From NCBI RefSeq assembly GCF_014193255.1, contig NZ_JACHZB010000002.1, positions 744,001 to 808,000 of the forward strand: a stretch of DNA of 64,000 bases. The letters run 5' to 3'. The notes below the pieces were generated by a model, which was given only the letters and a program-made list of their open reading frames with translations, searched no databases and was not told the DNA's origin. The first letter of the stretch is position 1. Each line of letters starts with the position of its first letter. The translations under genes and the position numbers were made by a program. Shown here in pieces: positions 1 to 9,147 of the stretch. This stretch comes from Rhizobium sp. BK196. Lineage in GTDB: Bacteria > Pseudomonadota > Alphaproteobacteria > Rhizobiales > Rhizobiaceae.

Positions 1-450
1 CGCCGTTCGCTGACGGTCGAAAGTGTCACCGATATCACCCCTGGCATGCGGCGCATCGTGCTGACGGGAGAAGACCTCGCCGATTTTACCAGCCTTGCGC
101 CTCTGCCTGCCATCGGCCGGCGTATCGAGGAGAGCGGGGCCGATACCACCATTGTGGCAATCGCCGCAGTCGCAGGCCCGGAAGAAGAGCAATCTTTCGA
201 AACAGCGGCAGCGCTCACAACGCGCTGGGTCTACCGTCCTCTTTTCAACGTAACGGATGCCGAACCGCTGATTGCTGCTTTGGCAGGGATCGATATCGTT
301 CCCCAGACATTCGTCTGGATCGCAGCCGAAGCATCGGTGGTGCGATCCGTCCGTGCGTATCGTGTCGAAGAACGCGGCTATCCGCTGAGCTGGATCAAGG
401 CCTCGGGCTACTGGGTCAAGGGCAAGGCCGATACGACCGAGAAGTTCTGA
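1..450 (+). CDS. Siderophore-interacting protein, 5'-truncated by the window and apparently internally deleted
   Basis: The frame is open from base 1, so the true start lies upstream; the ATG at 46 is internal. The N-terminal part (TVESVTDITPGMRRIVLTG, then EDLADF) matches the start of the FAD-binding domain of siderophore-interacting proteins (ViuB/SIP family), which reduce ferric siderophores in the cytoplasm. The rest (LPAIGRRIEE, then TFVWIAAEASVVRSVRAY and ASGYWVKGKAD) matches the C-terminal SIP domain. In family members roughly 100 residues carrying the flavin-binding RxYTxR-type motif and the start of the NAD(P)H domain lie between these blocks. Here they abut directly at about base 100. 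I infer an in-frame internal deletion, so the product is probably non-functional; the family assignment itself is fairly secure. Confidence 0.75.
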   Translation, partial: RRSLTVESVTDITPGMRRIVLTGEDLADFTSLAPLPAIGRRIEESGADTTIVAIAAVAGPEEEQSFETAAALTTRWVYRPLFNVTDAEPLIAALAGIDIVPQTFVWIAAEASVVRSVRAYRVEERGYPLSWIKASGYWVKGKADTTEKF

Positions 451-472
451 CAGCCGGAAAATTCCCGATTCC

Positions 473-508
473 CCCTATCGCTCCTGCCGGTTGGCTGGAG
501 CGATAGGG
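473..508 (+). terminator. Stem-loop after the siderophore-interacting protein gene
   Basis: A perfect 12-bp stem (arms 473-484 and 497-508, sequence CCCTATCGCTCC and its complement) with a 12-nt loop, 23 bases after the stop codon. There is no strong T-run, so it may act as a weak terminator or as a 3'-end stabiliser. Confidence 0.55.
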
Positions 509-594
509 AAGGGAGCCTGTTGCCCAGCACTCATTTGAATTCGGCGGCGGAACCTCGAACGAATGCCGGTGTTTCCTAGCAAAGGAGATGCGTC

Positions 595-777
595 ATGGGC
601 ACAAAGGATACCAACGCCAAAGCCGAACAGCGCCGTCCCAGGGATGTCGGGCCGATCGCGGAAGCGCCAGAGCGTGCAGATAAACAGTCCATCGCTCCCG
701 CGACGGTCCAGCCGCCGGGCGCCCGGGATGAAAGCGAGCGGCCAATCGTCGATCCGATCACCGGCGTCGCCCAATGA
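595..777 (+). CDS. Small hydrophilic protein of unknown function (60 aa)
   Basis: A 60-aa, charged, proline-rich protein (MGTKDTNAKAEQRRPRDVG start, PIVDPITGVAQ end) with no membrane segment and no domain I recognise. The start is well supported by AAAGGAG seven bases upstream. It lies 32 bases before a DUF2934 gene on the same strand, so the two may be cotranscribed. Such short disordered proteins next to DUF2934 genes suggest a stress- or envelope-related accessory role, but that is only a guess. Confidence that it is translated rests on the ribosome binding site and on the spacing. Confidence 0.55.
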   Translation: MGTKDTNAKAEQRRPRDVGPIAEAPERADKQSIAPATVQPPGARDESERPIVDPITGVAQ

Positions 778-809
778 CGAGAGGAAGCCGGCAGATTGGA
801 GGTAAGAGA

Positions 810-1037
810 ATGGCCAGAGACAAGGAAGAAGCAATTCGGCAGCGCGCCTACGAGATCTGGGAGCAGGAAGGCCGTCCGGAAGGAGCGGCACTTCGCCATT
901 GGCTGCAGGCATCCGACGAGCTCAGCGAGGATGACGAACACGAGACGATGCAGGAGCTGATCGACGAAGACGATCGCAACGATGCGGCTCTGCTCCAGGG
1001 TGCCGGCGAGAGCGGTGATATTCACGGGCGCCGTTAG
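810..1037 (+). CDS. DUF2934 domain-containing protein (75 aa)
   Basis: The start MARDKEEAIRQRAYEIWEQE and the following GRPEGAALRHW match the short DUF2934 helix motif (I-R-x-R-A-Y-x-I-W-E-x-E-G-x-P-x-G-x-x-x-x-H-W), common in rhizobial small proteins of unknown role. I chose the ATG at 810 because GGAGG lies eight bases upstream; an in-frame ATG at 774 overlaps the preceding gene and has no such site. The C-terminal half is very acidic (ELSEDDEHETMQELIDEDD). The function is unknown. Confidence 0.75.
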   Translation: MARDKEEAIRQRAYEIWEQEGRPEGAALRHWLQASDELSEDDEHETMQELIDEDDRNDAALLQGAGESGDIHGRR

Positions 1038-1052
1038 TCACGTATAGGTAGA

Positions 1053-1427
1053 TTACTTCTCACTACGCTCCAGCAGAATCCGGGCTTCCTCGAAGCGACG
1101 CTTTCGATCGGCATCATCTTCACTCGGCGAATAACAGGTATTTGACACGCAGAACCGCGTAAGCTGATGCGGCTTGCCGACCTTGTCGAACTCGCATTCG
1201 AACGCATCGGTCATCTCGCCCGGTGCAGTTCCCTGTCGTGTCGAATAGGTCATGCGAACACCCGGCGGCTTGAGTTCCGGAAAGGATTGAACCATGCCGA
1301 TCGAAAGCTGATCGCTCATGAAGAAGGCCTTGGCGACGGATTGACATGTCGCCTCCAGATCCGGGGATTGCGCGAAAGCTGCTGCCGGAAACAGGATAAT
1401 GCCGAATAATACTAGATGTTTACGCAA
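1053..1427 (-). CDS. Small secreted or periplasmic protein of unknown function
   Basis: A protein of about 124 aa with a classical signal peptide (start MRKHLVLFGIILFPAAAFA, cleavage expected after AFA). I place the start at the TTG at 1427-1425 because GGAGG lies eight bases before it and the signal peptide then begins normally with Arg-Lys; an ATG at 1469 would add 14 unlikely residues. The mature part has cysteines at CQSV, FECEF, FCVSN and NTCYS, suggesting disulfides in the periplasm, and an acidic/basic C-terminus. No family recognised. Confidence 0.6.
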   Translation of the reverse strand: MRKHLVLFGIILFPAAAFAQSPDLEATCQSVAKAFFMSDQLSIGMVQSFPELKPPGVRMTYSTRQGTAPGEMTDAFECEFDKVGKPHQLTRFCVSNTCYSPSEDDADRKRRFEEARILLERSEK

Positions 1428-1493
1428 AGGCGTCGCCTCCTGATATCGTCCAGAGTGAGGTAGCGCCAATACGGCAAAAACAAGTGGGGCGCC

Positions 1494-1712
1494 TCAGGCG
1501 GCGCCGGAAAAATCTTCCGACAGCAGACCCAGCAATTCGTCGCGATCCTGCACGCCGAACTCGAACCAGTCGACCAACGCTTTCGCCTTCGCCATTCCGA
1601 GGCTGCTGCTACGGTTGCAACGCGCGGCCGAGCACCATTCCTGGTGAATGCCGTCGAGAAAATTCATCGTCTCCGACGTCAGCGCTTCCTTCGGCCAAAC
1701 CGTTCGCGTCAT
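1494..1712 (-). CDS. Small hypothetical protein (72 aa)
   Basis: A 72-aa protein (MTRTVWPKEALTSETMNFLD start) without signal peptide or membrane segment. It contains two cysteines (EWCSAARC) and an acidic C-terminus. GGGAG about eight bases before the ATG supports translation. I do not recognise a domain. It is a lone gene on the minus strand between the secreted small protein and the terminator of the sugar-transport operon. Confidence 0.5.
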   Translation of the reverse strand: MTRTVWPKEALTSETMNFLDGIHQEWCSAARCNRSSSLGMAKAKALVDWFEFGVQDRDELLGLLSEDFSGAA

Positions 1713-1825
1713 CGCGTTGCTCCCTGGTGCAGCCCCACACTAGATGACCTATGGTTGACTGCAATGGCGAGAATGCAACACCGATGGATTAGTTGTTGCT
1801 GACGCTACAGCGTCGCACAACAGAA

Positions 1826-1853
1826 AAGCGGCAGGCGCTCAGGCCTGCCGCTT
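1826..1853 (-). terminator. Rho-independent terminator of the first ABC/oxidoreductase operon
   Basis: A perfect 11-bp stem AAGCGGCAGGC / GCCTGCCGCTT with a 6-nt loop, about 30 bases past the stop codon of the oxidoreductase fusion. On the minus strand the second arm runs into TTTTCTG, giving a short U-tract as expected for intrinsic termination. Confidence 0.75.
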
Positions 1854-1881
1854 GTCGTCATGCCGTCTTTGGAAGAGGCAA

Positions 1882-3885
1882 TCAGCTTTCCAGCCATTTC
1901 ACCTGTTCGACCGTCAGCTTTATGTCCAGCGCCGAAAGGCTGTCTTCCAGCTCGGCGATCGTGCGCGGCCCGATCAGCGGGATGACGGGGAAGGGCTGAG
2001 CGATGACATAGGCGAGCGCGATATGGATCGGATGCCGGCCAAGCTCCTTGGCAAGCGCGATCGCGCGGTCACGCCGTTCGAAATTGCGATCCGAATACCA
2101 GCAGCGCACGATCTCCTCGTCGTCACGCTTGTCGCGACCGGCCCGGTCGGTGAAGAAACCGCGGCCCTGGCTCGACCAGGCGAAGTTCGGGATCTGCTTT
2201 TCGTTCAGCCACCTTTTCCACTCGTCATCAGAGGCGGTAACGCAGCCGGCCCAGATCGGATCGAGCATTTCAGCGAGCGAGAAGTTGTTGGAAAGGGCGG
2301 CAGGTGCTTGCTTCCCGTTTTTCTTCGCGTAGGCGATCGCCTCGTCGAAGCGCTCGCGCGTCCAGTTCGAGCCACCGAAGATGCCGCGGATGCGGCCGCG
2401 TTTGACCTCGGCATCCATGGCGTCGACGAATTCGCCGACCGGCACATCGGTATTGTCGCGATGCATGAAGTAGATATCGACATAATCGGTCTTCAGGCGG
2501 TTGAGCGACTGGTCGAGTTGTCTGCTGATGACATCGGGATAGCAGAGCGGCGAGTGGGCGCCCTTGCCGATCAGGACGATCTCCTCGCGTGGCACCTGCC
2601 GGCTTGTGTGCCAGTCGCCGAAGATGCTCTCCGTCTTCCCGCCGCCATAGACGAAGGCCGTGTCGAAGACATTGCCGCCTGCCTCATAGAAGGTGTCGAG
2701 TGTCAGCGAGGCGGCTGCGAAATTCGGGAAGAATTCAAAACCGAGAGTGACGACCGAGGCCGGCTTGGAAATACCGGGGATCTGGCGCTGCGGTATGGAG
2801 TTGCCGCGCCGGACAACCCCGCCGGCGATGTTCCGGGTGCGCTTGGTGGCTTTTTCGACGCCATATTCGAGACCGACCGACGCGCGCCACTGGTCGAGAA
2901 CCTTGAGATTGTTGATCGAATCCGTCCAGCTCATGCCCGGTGAGCGGAATTCCTGCTCGCCGGCACGGATCGCGTCACCGGCGGCATCCGCTTCGAAGGA
3001 ATAGAGCCAGCGGTCTTCCTTGACTTCGACCGTCTCCTGCTCGCCGTTCCTGAAGATCTCGATCTTGCCGACGCCGCCCTTGTGGCCGGAGGCAAACCAG
3101 AAATCCTTGACCTCGATACGGCCCTGCGAGCCGATGATGCGAAGCACATTGTCCTGCTGTGCCATGATCGAGCAAGAGACTTCGGCGATGATCTCGTTCG
3201 GGAATTTCAGCACGGCCGATGCCCACTCGTCGACGCCGGACTGGCCGAGATGGGCGACGCCCGAAACCTTTTCGGGATCGAGGAACGGCTTTCCGGCCGC
3301 GGCACCGGCGATCAACCGGGCCACGGAAACGGGATAGCCACCGACATCGAGGATGCCGCCGCCGGCCGTTTCATTGGCAAACAGGCGATGTTCCGGCTTG
3401 TATGTCCCCATGCTGAAGCCGAACGAGGAACGGATGATGCGGACCTCGCCGATCACGCCGCTCTTGACGAGTTCGACAAGCTTTTCGGTCTGCGGATGGA
3501 CACGATACATGAAGGCTTCACCGGCAAAGACGCCAGCCTTCTTCGCCTCGTAGTAAATCGCCTCGGCATCATAGGCTGAGAGAGCGATCGGCTTTTCGAC
3601 CAGCACATGCTTGCCGGCGCGGATCGCCTTGATGGCCCATTCGGCATGGCCGGTATGGGGTGTGGCGATATAGATCGCGTCGACCTCCTTGTCCGTCAAC
3701 AGGGCTTCGTAACCGTTGACGATACGGGCTCCCGGAAAGCCCTCGGCCAGGCCCGGCTTATCGGGATTGCGGGTGGCGATCGCCACGAGTTTGCCGGTGC
3801 GTGAATGCGCGACGCCATCGGCAAAGGTGCGGGCGATGGTGCCGGGGCCGATGATGCCCCAGCGGATCGGATTATCTGAAGTCAT
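1882..3885 (-). CDS. Fusion of a GFO/IDH/MocA-family oxidoreductase and an aldo/keto reductase (667 aa)
   Basis: Residues 1 to about 345 are a GFO/IDH/MocA NAD(P)-dependent dehydrogenase: GIIGPGTIA Rossmann motif at 10-18 and the catalytic EKP motif at 97-99 (KHVLVEKPIALS). Residues from about 350 to 667 are an aldo/keto reductase with the expected tetrad Asp408, Tyr413, Lys441 and His475 (VFDTAFVYG, LIGKGAH, DIYFMHRDN). Both families act on sugars or polyols with NAD(P)(H). The single open frame without an internal stop indicates a true fusion. It is the last gene of an ABC sugar-importer operon, 33 bases after the ATPase gene, so it very probably oxidises or interconverts the imported sugar in the cytoplasm. 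The AKR part looks unusually divergent around its start, where the TIM-barrel N-terminal strand is short. Substrate unknown. Confidence 0.9.
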   Translation of the reverse strand: MTSDNPIRWGIIGPGTIARTFADGVAHSRTGKLVAIATRNPDKPGLAEGFPGARIVNGYEALLTDKEVDAIYIATPHTGHAEWAIKAIRAGKHVLVEKPIALSAYDAEAIYYEAKKAGVFAGEAFMYRVHPQTEKLVELVKSGVIGEVRIIRSSFGFSMGTYKPEHRLFANETAGGGILDVGGYPVSVARLIAGAAAGKPFLDPEKVSGVAHLGQSGVDEWASAVLKFPNEIIAEVSCSIMAQQDNVLRIIGSQGRIEVKDFWFASGHKGGVGKIEIFRNGEQETVEVKEDRWLYSFEADAAGDAIRAGEQEFRSPGMSWTDSINNLKVLDQWRASVGLEYGVEKATKRTRNIAGGVVRRGNSIPQRQIPGISKPASVVTLGFEFFPNFAAASLTLDTFYEAGGNVFDTAFVYGGGKTESIFGDWHTSRQVPREEIVLIGKGAHSPLCYPDVISRQLDQSLNRLKTDYVDIYFMHRDNTDVPVGEFVDAMDAEVKRGRIRGIFGGSNWTRERFDEAIAYAKKNGKQAPAALSNNFSLAEMLDPIWAGCVTASDDEWKRWLNEKQIPNFAWSSQGRGFFTDRAGRDKRDDEEIVRCWYSDRNFERRDRAIALAKELGRHPIHIALAYVIAQPFPVIPLIGPRTIAELEDSLSALDIKLTVEQVKWLES

Positions 3886-3918
3886 ACTATCCTCTTTCGT
3901 CTAAGTCTTGGGATCAGG

Positions 3919-5004
3919 TTAGCGGAGCCGCTTGCCGGCGGCGTCGAACAGGAAGGTGCGGGCGGCGGGCAGGGAGACTATCAGCGTCTCGGTCTTCCCA
4001 AGATTGCGGGATTCAGGCTGCTCGATGATGAGCTGCTCGCCGCCGAAATTGGCGTAGATGTAACTGGTATTTCCAAGGTGCTCGGCAACATCGACGGCAA
4101 CCTTCAGATCAGCCTCGCCCTGGCCCGCCTCGCCGAAATGTTCGGGCCGGATACCGAGCGTCACTTCCGCGCCGGATGTTACGGACGGGTCGGAAAGCGG
4201 CACTTCCATCCGAACCGTATTGTCGCCTGTAAGCACGACCGTTGCCTTGCCTGCCAGCACGCCCGCCACCTCGGCTCTCAGGAAGTTCATCTTCGGCGAA
4301 CCGACGAAGCCGGCGACAAACTGGTTGGCGGGGTCGTCGTAAAGATCGAGCGGCGCACCGATCTGTTCGATATTGCCGGCGCGCAAGACGACGATCTTGT
4401 CGGCCAGCGTCATCGCCTCGGTCTGATCGTGGGTCACATAGATCATCGTCGTGCCGAGCTGCTTGTGCAGCCTGGAGATCTCTACGCGCATCTGTACGCG
4501 CAATTCCGCATCGAGGTTCGAAAGCGGCTCGTCGAACAGGAAGACCTGCGGTTCGCGCACGATGGCCCGGCCGATCGCCACACGCTGGCGCTGACCGCCG
4601 GAGAGCTGCTTGGGCCGGCGCGTCATCAATTCCGTGATCTGCAGAATCTCCGCGACATGGCGAACGCGCCGTTCGGTATCGGCCTTCGGATTGCCATTCA
4701 TGCGCAGGCCGAAGCTCAGGTTCTCCTCGACAGTCAGATGCGGATAGAGCGCATAGGACTGGAAAACCATGGCGATGCCGCGGTCGGCCGGTTCGACATC
4801 GTTGACGACGCGCCCGCCGATCTTCAGTTCGCCGCCGGTGATATCCTCCAGGCCGGCGATCATGCGCAAGAGCGTGGACTTTCCGCAGCCGGAAGGGCCG
4901 ACGAAGACGACGAATTCGCCGTCCTTCACGTCCAGATCGGCGCCGTGGATGATTTCGAATGAACCGTAACGTTTGACGATATTGTTGAGTGAAAGCTCTG
5001 CCAT
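3919..5004 (-). CDS. ABC sugar importer ATP-binding protein (UgpC/MalK type, 361 aa)
   Basis: A cytoplasmic ATPase that powers the importer encoded by the next three upstream genes. It shows Walker [10 protein letters not shown] at about residues 38-46, the signature [19 protein letters not shown], Walker [13 protein letters not shown] and the switch histidine YVTHD. The C-terminal ~120 residues form the MalK/UgpC-type regulatory OB domain ([12 protein letters not shown]). The ATG at 5004 follows GGGGAG and begins [15 protein letters not shown], standard for the family; the open frame extends further upstream only by chance overlap with the permease gene. It starts 11 bases after the second permease gene ends. 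Confidence 0.95.
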   Translation of the reverse strand: MAELSLNNIVKRYGSFEIIHGADLDVKDGEFVVFVGPSGCGKSTLLRMIAGLEDITGGELKIGGRVVNDVEPADRGIAMVFQSYALYPHLTVEENLSFGLRMNGNPKADTERRVRHVAEILQITELMTRRPKQLSGGQRQRVAIGRAIVREPQVFLFDEPLSNLDAELRVQMRVEISRLHKQLGTTMIYVTHDQTEAMTLADKIVVLRAGNIEQIGAPLDLYDDPANQFVAGFVGSPKMNFLRAEVAGVLAGKATVVLTGDNTVRMEVPLSDPSVTSGAEVTLGIRPEHFGEAGQGEADLKVAVDVAEHLGNTSYIYANFGGEQLIIEQPESRNLGKTETLIVSLPAARTFLFDAAGKRLR

Positions 5005-5015
5005 GGGCTCCCCGA

Positions 5016-5852
5016 TTATTTGATTGCGCCGGCCGCAATGCCGGCGATGAAGTGGCGCTGTAGAGCCACGAAGACGATGAGAATCGGCGCGGTCAGAAGC
5101 ACCGCGCCCGCCATGATGCCGCCCCAGGAGACCTTGGTCAGGCCGATCAGAACGCCAAGCGCTACCGGAGCCGTCATCATGCCTGGCTTCGAGTTGATGA
5201 GCAGCGGCCAGAGATAGTTGTTCCAGGAGGCGAGGAAGAGAATGATCGCCAGTGCCGCCATCGTCGGCCGGGCAAGCGGCAGGGCAATGCGGAGGAAGAT
5301 CTGCCATTCCTTGACGCCTTCGACACGCGCCGCATCGAAGAGATCGTTCGGCATCATGGAAAAAGACTGCCGCATGAAGAGAACGCCGAGCGAATTGAAG
5401 AGCGGCGGCACGATGAGGGCGACCCAGGTATTGGCGAGCTTGAACTCGCGCGCCACCATGATGAATTGCGGAATGACGACGACGAAATAAGGAAGCGTGA
5501 TGGTGCCGAGGATGATGGCGATGACCAGCGAGCGGCCGACGAAGCGGTAGCGGGCGAGCGCCCATCCGGCCATCGAGGTCAAGAGCACGGACAGAACGGT
5601 ATAGACGGTGGCGACGACGATGGAGATGACCATTGCGCCGACGAAGTTCGTGTCTGCCTGCAGGTTCTGGAAATTTGCCACGAAGTTGGTCGATGGCCAG
5701 AGCACGATCTGCGGGCTGAAAATGCCGTAATCGGGCATCGTCGAGAAGACGAACATCATCCAGAGCGGAAAGAGCCAGATGATTGCGAGCGGCAGCAGGA
5801 AGGCGTGCAAGGCGATCTGGCGGATGAGAAGGGATTGTGACTTGGATCTCAT
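5016..5852 (-). CDS. ABC sugar importer permease (MalG/UgpE type, 278 aa)
   Basis: An inner-membrane permease with about six transmembrane helices (first: [20 protein letters not shown]). The binding-protein-dependent transport EAA loop reads [20 protein letters not shown], the contact site for the ATPase. Its ATG overlaps the stop of the first permease gene by four bases (ATGA), so the two are translationally coupled. Length and topology fit the CUT1 carbohydrate-uptake family. The substrate cannot be read from the sequence. Confidence 0.93.
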   Translation of the reverse strand: MRSKSQSLLIRQIALHAFLLPLAIIWLFPLWMMFVFSTMPDYGIFSPQIVLWPSTNFVANFQNLQADTNFVGAMVISIVVATVYTVLSVLLTSMAGWALARYRFVGRSLVIAIILGTITLPYFVVVIPQFIMVAREFKLANTWVALIVPPLFNSLGVLFMRQSFSMMPNDLFDAARVEGVKEWQIFLRIALPLARPTMAALAIILFLASWNNYLWPLLINSKPGMMTAPVALGVLIGLTKVSWGGIMAGAVLLTAPILIVFVALQRHFIAGIAAGAIK

Positions 5853-6709
5853 TTCGGCTCCCTCCCGACCCAGAGATTGAGAAGCGAGATCGCGACTGCG
5901 AGGGCGGCCATCGTATAGGCGATTGCTGAAGCGTAACCGAAGTTCAGCGATGTAAAGCCCTGGCGATAGAGAAGCAGACCAAGCGTCTCCGTGCCGCCGC
6001 CCGGCCCGCCGCGATTGGTGATGAGGAAAGGCTCGGCGAAGAGCTGCATCGTGCCGATGACCGACAGGACGACGCAGAAAAGAATGATCGGCTTCAGGAG
6101 CGGCAGGGTGATGTGGAAGAACTGCTGCAGCTTGCTGACGCGGTCGAGTGTGGCTGCCTCGTAAACATCTTCCGGGATCGATTGCAGGCCGGCCAGGATG
6201 ATGATGGCATTGTAACCCGCCCAGCGCCACGTCACGGCGATGACGATGACGACCATGGCGGCATTGGCATTGTCGAACCAGGAAACGGGCGCAAGGCCTG
6301 TTGCGCCGATCAGCTTGTTGATGATGCCGAAATCGAGGTTGAACATCAGCCGGAAGACCGCTGCATAGGCGACTTCGCCCACGACAACAGGCGCGAAGAA
6401 GGCGAAGCGGAACAGGGCGCGCGCTTTCAGAAGCGGCGAATTGAGCAGCACCGCCATAATGGTCGCAAGGGCGATCATGACCGGCACCTGGATGACCAGG
6501 ATGACGAGGGTGTTATAGACGGCATTATAGAAGGCAGGGTCGGCGAACAGGCGTCCCCAATTGGCCTGAAGGCTGAATTTCCACGGATTGATGCGCGTGT
6601 TCTGGAACGAGATCAGAAATGAATTGATGATCGGCCAGACCCAGAAGGCGGCAAAGACCAGAAGATAGGGCGCAAGGAACGCGTAGGCGCTCCGGTTTCT
6701 GACCGGCAT
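5849..6709 (-). CDS. ABC sugar importer permease (MalF/UgpA type, 286 aa)
   Basis: The first permease of the CUT1-type importer: six predicted membrane helices starting with [19 protein letters not shown]. The EAA loop is [20 protein letters not shown], followed by [10 protein letters not shown] and the characteristic [13 protein letters not shown] stretch. It forms a heterodimer with the product of the overlapping downstream permease gene. A strong stem-loop (6761-6782) separates it from the binding-protein gene. Confidence 0.93.
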   Translation of the reverse strand: MPVRNRSAYAFLAPYLLVFAAFWVWPIINSFLISFQNTRINPWKFSLQANWGRLFADPAFYNAVYNTLVILVIQVPVMIALATIMAVLLNSPLLKARALFRFAFFAPVVVGEVAYAAVFRLMFNLDFGIINKLIGATGLAPVSWFDNANAAMVVIVIAVTWRWAGYNAIIILAGLQSIPEDVYEAATLDRVSKLQQFFHITLPLLKPIILFCVVLSVIGTMQLFAEPFLITNRGGPGGGTETLGLLLYRQGFTSLNFGYASAIAYTMAALAVAISLLNLWVGREPK

Positions 6710-6760
6710 GGTACCTCCTTACCGAAACGAATGTGCCCGCCGCCTCCCGCGGCAGACGAG

Positions 6761-6782
6761 GCCGGGCGCTTTGGCGCCCGGC
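6761..6782 (-). promoter_or_regulatory. Intra-operon stem-loop between binding-protein and permease genes
   Basis: A perfect 9-bp GC-only stem (GCCGGGCGC, loop TTTG on the plus strand, GCGCCCGGC), eight bases after the stop of the binding-protein gene. There is no T-tract. In malE-malF-type operons such hairpins protect the upstream mRNA and lower permease expression; I infer the same here. Confidence 0.6.
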
Positions 6783-6789
6783 TTGCCAT

Positions 6790-8064
6790 TCATTGTGCGA
6801 TCGAAAGACCCGTCGCCGAAGCGATCTGCTTGGCAGCGTCGTCGAGGGCTGCCTTTGCATCGGGATAGCCGCCAGCGAAATACTTCGTCTGCGTCGTCTT
6901 GTAGATGGCATCTGCATCCGTCTGGAAGGCAGTGCCGCGGCTCGGCACGATCTTCGGCAGGGTCGCGAGAATGTCGGCCCAGATCTTCTGGCCGCCCCAA
7001 TAGGGCTGCGGCTCGTTGACGAAGGGATCCTGGACAGCTGACAACAGAGACGGCACGAGGCCGAAAGATTTCAGCATCGTGACTTGGCCCTCATTTGTGG
7101 TGAGTGCGTAGGTCAGATATTTGAAGGCTGCTTCCTTGTTCTGCGAATTGGCGTTGATCGCGAGCGACGAGCCGCCGAGATTGGCCGCATGCGGGCTGTC
7201 GGCGGTCATGCCGGGCATGGCATAGACGCCCCACTTGCCAGCCAGATCGGGAGAGCCGGAACGGATCGTGCCTTCGTACCAGCCGCCGAAGAGCTGGCTC
7301 GCCACTTTGCCGGCGGTGTTGGAGGAGATCTTCTCGTCCCAGTTTGCCGCCGTCAGCGTGCCGGCATCCTTCATCGCCTTGACTTTTTCCAGCGTCTGGA
7401 CGCAGGCCGGTTGGTTGATGGTGATCGACTGGCCATCGGTCGAGAAATAGCCGCAGCCCTGTTCATTGGCGAGCATGCGGAACCATTCGCTGTCGCCGTT
7501 GAAATCAGCCTGGCCCATCACGACGCCGGGATTGGCGGCAGAAATCTTCTTGCCGGCAGCAATGAAATCGTCCCAGGTTGCGATCGACTTAGGATCGACG
7601 CCAGCCTTTTCATAGTAATCACGACGATAGAAGACGGCGACCGGCCCGGAATCCCAGGGCATGGCATAGGCGACATCGCCGACCTCGAGCTCGGTTCGCT
7701 TGAACTCGGGGAATTTCGCCTGCATATCGGCGTTATAGCCGAGGTCCTTCAAATTGGCGAAGCAATCCGGAAAACGGCTCCAGAAGATCTCGGCCTCGAA
7801 ATTCTCGACCGTCACGATATCGGGAAGGCCGTCGCCGCCGGCAGCACAGGCAGCGAGCGTCTTGTCGAAGACCTGCTGATTACCAAGATCCTGAACATCG
7901 ACCTTGATGTCGGGAAACTGCTTGTTGAAGCCTTCGACCGTAGATTTGAGAGCCGAAGCTGCGACATTCCAGCTCCAGATGGTAAGCGTAGCGGATTGCG
8001 CATAGGCAGATCCGGATGCAAGCAGCACAAGCGCTGTCGTTGCAGTGACGAGTTTAGAGCGCAT
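6790..8064 (-). CDS. ABC sugar importer extracellular solute-binding protein (family 1, 424 aa)
   Basis: A periplasmic binding protein with a clear signal peptide (MRSKLVTATTALVLLASGSA, cleavage near AYA-Q). The mature part begins ATLTIWSWNVAA, typical of CUT1 family 1 (UgpB/MalE-like), followed by FNKQFPDIKVDV and the ligand-site region WDSGPVAVFYRRDYYEKAGV. The C-terminal part has the usual YLTYALTTNEGQ pattern. It is the first gene of a five-gene operon (binding protein, two permeases, ATPase, oxidoreductase/AKR fusion) and diverges from an AraC regulator 85 bases away that probably controls it. Confidence 0.93.
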   Translation of the reverse strand: MRSKLVTATTALVLLASGSAYAQSATLTIWSWNVAASALKSTVEGFNKQFPDIKVDVQDLGNQQVFDKTLAACAAGGDGLPDIVTVENFEAEIFWSRFPDCFANLKDLGYNADMQAKFPEFKRTELEVGDVAYAMPWDSGPVAVFYRRDYYEKAGVDPKSIATWDDFIAAGKKISAANPGVVMGQADFNGDSEWFRMLANEQGCGYFSTDGQSITINQPACVQTLEKVKAMKDAGTLTAANWDEKISSNTAGKVASQLFGGWYEGTIRSGSPDLAGKWGVYAMPGMTADSPHAANLGGSSLAINANSQNKEAAFKYLTYALTTNEGQVTMLKSFGLVPSLLSAVQDPFVNEPQPYWGGQKIWADILATLPKIVPSRGTAFQTDADAIYKTTQTKYFAGGYPDAKAALDDAAKQIASATGLSIAQ

Positions 8065-8149
8065 GAAAATCCTCCCTTTTCAATTGCCGTCGCTGAGCGA
8101 ACGTGACTAATCTAGCGCTGCGGGAATGGCTGTCTCATAAAAAGGGAAT

Positions 8150-9058
8150 ATGGAATTGGCGGAAAGTAAGGTCGTCGGCAAACCTGTTTACCAGCCCGGT
8201 GCCAGCACCATTGAAGGCATGCCGATGGCACTTCAGATGTTTTATGCCCATCCGCCGGTCATGGCGATGCCGCACTGGCATGCTCAGGTCGAGGTCAATT
8301 ACATCATGCGCGGCAGTGTTCACTATCGCATGAATGGCCATGAAGTCAGCCTCAGGGCTGGCCAGATGTGCCTGTTCTGGGGCGGACAGCCGCATCAGAT
8401 GGACGATTCGTCGGATGATTCCCTCTATGCCGGCGCGCATCTGCCGCTTGTTTATTTCTTCAGAATGCGCCTGCCTCCGACGATAGGCACTCGCCTGATG
8501 AAAGGAGAGATGCTGCTGACGTCTTCGACCGACGCGGCGGATGAAGCGAATTTCCCGCGTTGGTATGATTATGCCAGGTCCGGCGACCTGCGGAAGACGC
8601 AACATGCCGTGGACGAACTGCTTCTGCGCATCGAGCGGATTGCGCTCGATTCCTACTCGATGATACCTGGAAATATCGCGGACGAACTTGAGCAACCCAA
8701 CGCGCAATTGTCCCGCAGCGTTGCTCGCATGTGCGACTTCATTGCGAGCAATTTCTTGCAGGATATCGATACCGTCGAGATTGCCCGCGCGGTCGATCTC
8801 CATCCGAAATATGCCATGAACCTGTTCAAGAAGACGACCGGCATGACGATAAGTAAATATCTCAATTTGCTGCGTCTTTCGCATGCCCAGGCACAGTTGA
8901 TGGGCGAGGGCTCCAATGTGCTCCAGATCGCGATGGACAGCGGTTTTGGATCGATCAGTGCCTTCAACAAGTCGTTCCGCAATATAGCCGGCATGTCCCC
9001 GTCCGACTTCCGCCGGGATATACGCTCAGTGATAGGGAATATCTCCGTCGCCGGTTGA
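8150..9058 (+). CDS. AraC-family transcriptional regulator (302 aa)
   Basis: The N-terminal half is a cupin-like sensor ([34 protein letters not shown]). The C-terminal ~100 residues carry two helix-turn-helix units ([40 protein letters not shown]), ending with the family hallmark [14 protein letters not shown]. It is divergent from the sugar-importer operon, with which it shares an 85-base promoter region; it is therefore the likely sugar-responsive regulator of that operon. The start is supported by GGGA close to the ATG. The effector is unknown. Confidence 0.93.
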   Translation: MELAESKVVGKPVYQPGASTIEGMPMALQMFYAHPPVMAMPHWHAQVEVNYIMRGSVHYRMNGHEVSLRAGQMCLFWGGQPHQMDDSSDDSLYAGAHLPLVYFFRMRLPPTIGTRLMKGEMLLTSSTDAADEANFPRWYDYARSGDLRKTQHAVDELLLRIERIALDSYSMIPGNIADELEQPNAQLSRSVARMCDFIASNFLQDIDTVEIARAVDLHPKYAMNLFKKTTGMTISKYLNLLRLSHAQAQLMGEGSNVLQIAMDSGFGSISAFNKSFRNIAGMSPSDFRRDIRSVIGNISVAG

Positions 9059-9147
9059 GATGCCGTGAACATGCCTCTCAGAACCGGTCGCGCTTGGAAC
9101 GAGCGACAGCCGGGCATCGTTGTCCTGATGTCAGAGAGGACTGCAAA

